Part shown: positions 62,952 through 64,000 of the stretch, in pieces | Layout of the letters: the number at the start of each line of letters is the position of its first letter | Numbering within the stretch: position 1 is the stretch's first letter | From: Blautia luti | GTDB taxonomy: Bacteria > Bacillota > Clostridia > Lachnospirales > Lachnospiraceae | Length of the DNA stretch: 64,000 nt | NCBI RefSeq assembly: GCF_033096465.1 | Contig: NZ_AP028156.1 | Coordinates: 1,136,501-1,200,500 of the forward strand | Reading direction: 5' to 3' | The notes under the pieces: generated by a model | What the model was told of the DNA's origin: nothing | The model's input: the letters and a program-made list of their open reading frames with translations, nothing else | Database searches by the model: none | Position numbers and translations under genes: made by a program

Positions 62952-63536
62952 TTACAGGTGCTTTTGTCCGATATTTTTAGCATTGATATAATTTATGATC
63001 ATGTTTGCTGCATCGGAAATATCAAGTTTGCCTGTATCAATAGACAGCTGATACTGGCTGGCGTCTTCCCATTCTTTGCCTGTGCAGAATTTGTGGAAAG
63101 ATGCTCTTTTCTCATCCACTTCCTTTATCAGTTTTGCAGCTTTTTTCTCATTAATACCGTCCCGTTCCATTACACGTTTGATACGGCAGTCTTTATCTGC
63201 GTGAAGAAAAACAGTAGTTGCCTCAGGATCATTTGCATAGATCGCTCCTGAACAGCGTCCGATGATTACGGCAGATTTTTGCTGCGTAAGTTCACGTATA
63301 AGTTCAAAAGATTTTTCCATCGGATTGCTTTCTCCGTAGCTTACAGCAATGCTGTAGAGCAGGCTGTTTACTGCCTTTTCCTGGAAAAATTCTTTGTTTT
63401 CGTCAAGCTTTCCAAGTTTTTTGGCCTCTTCTTCCAGCTTCTTTCTGTCATAGAGTTCCAGTCCAAGTCTGGAAGCCAGTTCTTTTCCTATTTCATGTCC
63501 GCCGCTTCCGCACTGTCTTGCTATTGTAATAATCAT
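62952..63536 (-). CDS. cytidylate kinase-like family protein
   Basis: The 194-residue protein has a nucleotide-binding start MIITIARQCGSGGHEIGKEL, an ELYDRKKLEEEAKKLGK block and a lid-like region CRIKRVMERDGINEKKAAKL. This family is common in clostridia next to or apart from the true Cmk. It keeps the P-loop-like GSGGHEIG but departs from the canonical GxxxxGK[ST], so cytidylate kinase activity should not be assumed. Confidence 0.82.
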   Translation of the reverse strand: MIITIARQCGSGGHEIGKELASRLGLELYDRKKLEEEAKKLGKLDENKEFFQEKAVNSLLYSIAVSYGESNPMEKSFELIRELTQQKSAVIIGRCSGAIYANDPEATTVFLHADKDCRIKRVMERDGINEKKAAKLIKEVDEKRASFHKFCTGKEWEDASQYQLSIDTGKLDISDAANMIINYINAKNIGQKHL

Positions 63537-63587
63537 ATCCCATGCCTCCTGTGCAATGATGTCGCATTTTATTTACTGTCAAAGTAC

Positions 63588-63745
63588 TTTTTCGGTTACT
63601 GTTCACTGGTAAAATCCCGCGAGGTGTTTTTTGTGAGCGAAGGTCACAGAAAACCCGAGACATACCGCGCGAATTTATGCGATTAGCATAAATTCTGTGC
63701 ATCGCGAAGCGTGTTGCTGGGAACGGAGTGAACAGTGACCTTTTT
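63588..63745. repeat. palindromic MITE/REP-like element
   Basis: GGTTACTGTTCACT (63594-63607) and AGTGAACAGTGACC (63727-63740) form terminal inverted repeats with one mismatch, bordered on both sides by TTTTTCGG/CTTTTTCGG. Inside lie two hairpins: GTTTTTTGTGA/TCACAGAAAAC (63625-63635 with 63644-63654) and GAATTTATGC/GCATAAATTC (63671-63680 with 63686-63695). No ORF is present. It looks like a short non-autonomous mobile or REP-type repeat. Sequence from 63746 to 63860 shows nothing further. Confidence 0.6.
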
Positions 63746-63860
63746 CGGAATTATTATACTCAAAAAAAATTGAAATGTATATGCCAAAATCTACTATAAA
63801 TTGCCTTCACGAATCCTGATATTCTGGTACTTATGGCAAATTGGTCTGACAAATATCTGC

Positions 63861-64000
63861 TTAATATAAACATTCGACAAATACCTCATATTGAGATATG
63901 ATGAGAATTGTGGGAGCTGCTTTGCAGCGGAGCAATTCGTAGATATCAAGTGCTTTTACAATATCTGAAAAAGAATATTCTCCTGTCATATAATGTTTTG
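63861..64000 (-). CDS. possible C-terminal end of a gene entering from the right (uncertain)
   Basis: One reverse-strand frame is open from the window edge to a TAA at 63863-63861 and reads MTGEYSFSDIVKALDIYELL, then RCKAAPTILII to the stop. An internal ATG falls within a few codons of the edge. I do not recognise the family. It could equally be a chance ORF of about 45 codons. Confidence 0.25.
   Translation of the reverse strand, partial: KHYMTGEYSFSDIVKALDIYELLRCKAAPTILIISQYEVFVECLY

Overview
The window reads like a chromosomal segment of a gut Lachnospiraceae-type Firmicute. Moderate G+C, strong AGGAGG-type ribosome binding sites, Gram-positive signal peptides, a GGGtGRT/NifU-like pair, a clostridial cellobiose phosphorylase and a giant BspA-like repeat protein all point there. 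A Blautia-like genus is a guess from gene content only. No rRNA, tRNA, CRISPR array, phage or transposase gene was seen.

Layout. 0-0.5 kb: truncated ABC ATPase. 0.65-3.4 kb: membrane-lipid genes (flippase-like protein, phosphatidylserine synthase, phosphatidylserine decarboxylase). 3.3-10.7 kb: housekeeping genes (MATE pump, queH, argH, asd, a DUF3343 protein next to selD, a formate/nitrite channel). 10.7-13.6 kb: topB and a left-handed beta-helix protein. 13.8-27.7 kb: a surface and secreted-protein island containing a ~3000-residue BspA-like protein, a small secreted protein and two transglutaminase-like secreted proteins. Imperfect 1.3-kb direct repeats of the topB 3' end plus the beta-helix gene flank most of the island. 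The second topB copy is a frameshifted fragment fused to a truncated secreted-protein gene.

27.9-34.6 kb: a TraX-like protein; a NifU-like/GGGtGRT pair preceded by a three-way-junction RNA candidate with two identical loops; a cellobiose phosphorylase divergent from a LacI regulator. 34.7-37.4 kb: a TRIC-type channel, a degraded gntR/eda remnant, a LOG-family enzyme and an AEC permease. 37.5-46.7 kb: a phosphate theme. A Na/Pi symporter and polyphosphate kinase share near-identical PhoP-box promoters, and a lipoprotein with swapped PstS lobes follows the symporter. A MarR/MATE pair, a cysteine desulfidase and an EamA permease lie between them.

46.7-47.1 kb: a stand-alone structured ncRNA gene with its own promoter and terminator. 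47.2-52.9 kb: a five-gene polyamine operon (arginine decarboxylase, SpeE, agmatinase, carboxy(nor)spermidine dehydrogenase and decarboxylase) that encodes two different aminopropyl-transfer routes. 53.1-57.5 kb: a membrane GGDEF-GGDEF-EAL protein and a lipase-like hydrolase. 57.8-61.6 kb: a compact condensation-like / carrier protein / acyl-AMP ligase cluster with a TetR regulator. The end holds a flavin-type oxidase, a GNAT, a cytidylate-kinase-like protein and a palindromic MITE/REP-like element.

The best candidates for something undescribed are the twin-loop leader RNA at 28.7 kb, the ncRNA at 46.7 kb, the three-gene carrier-protein cluster at 57.8-61 kb, the lobe-permuted phosphate-binding lipoprotein at 39.4 kb and the duplication bounding the surface-protein island.
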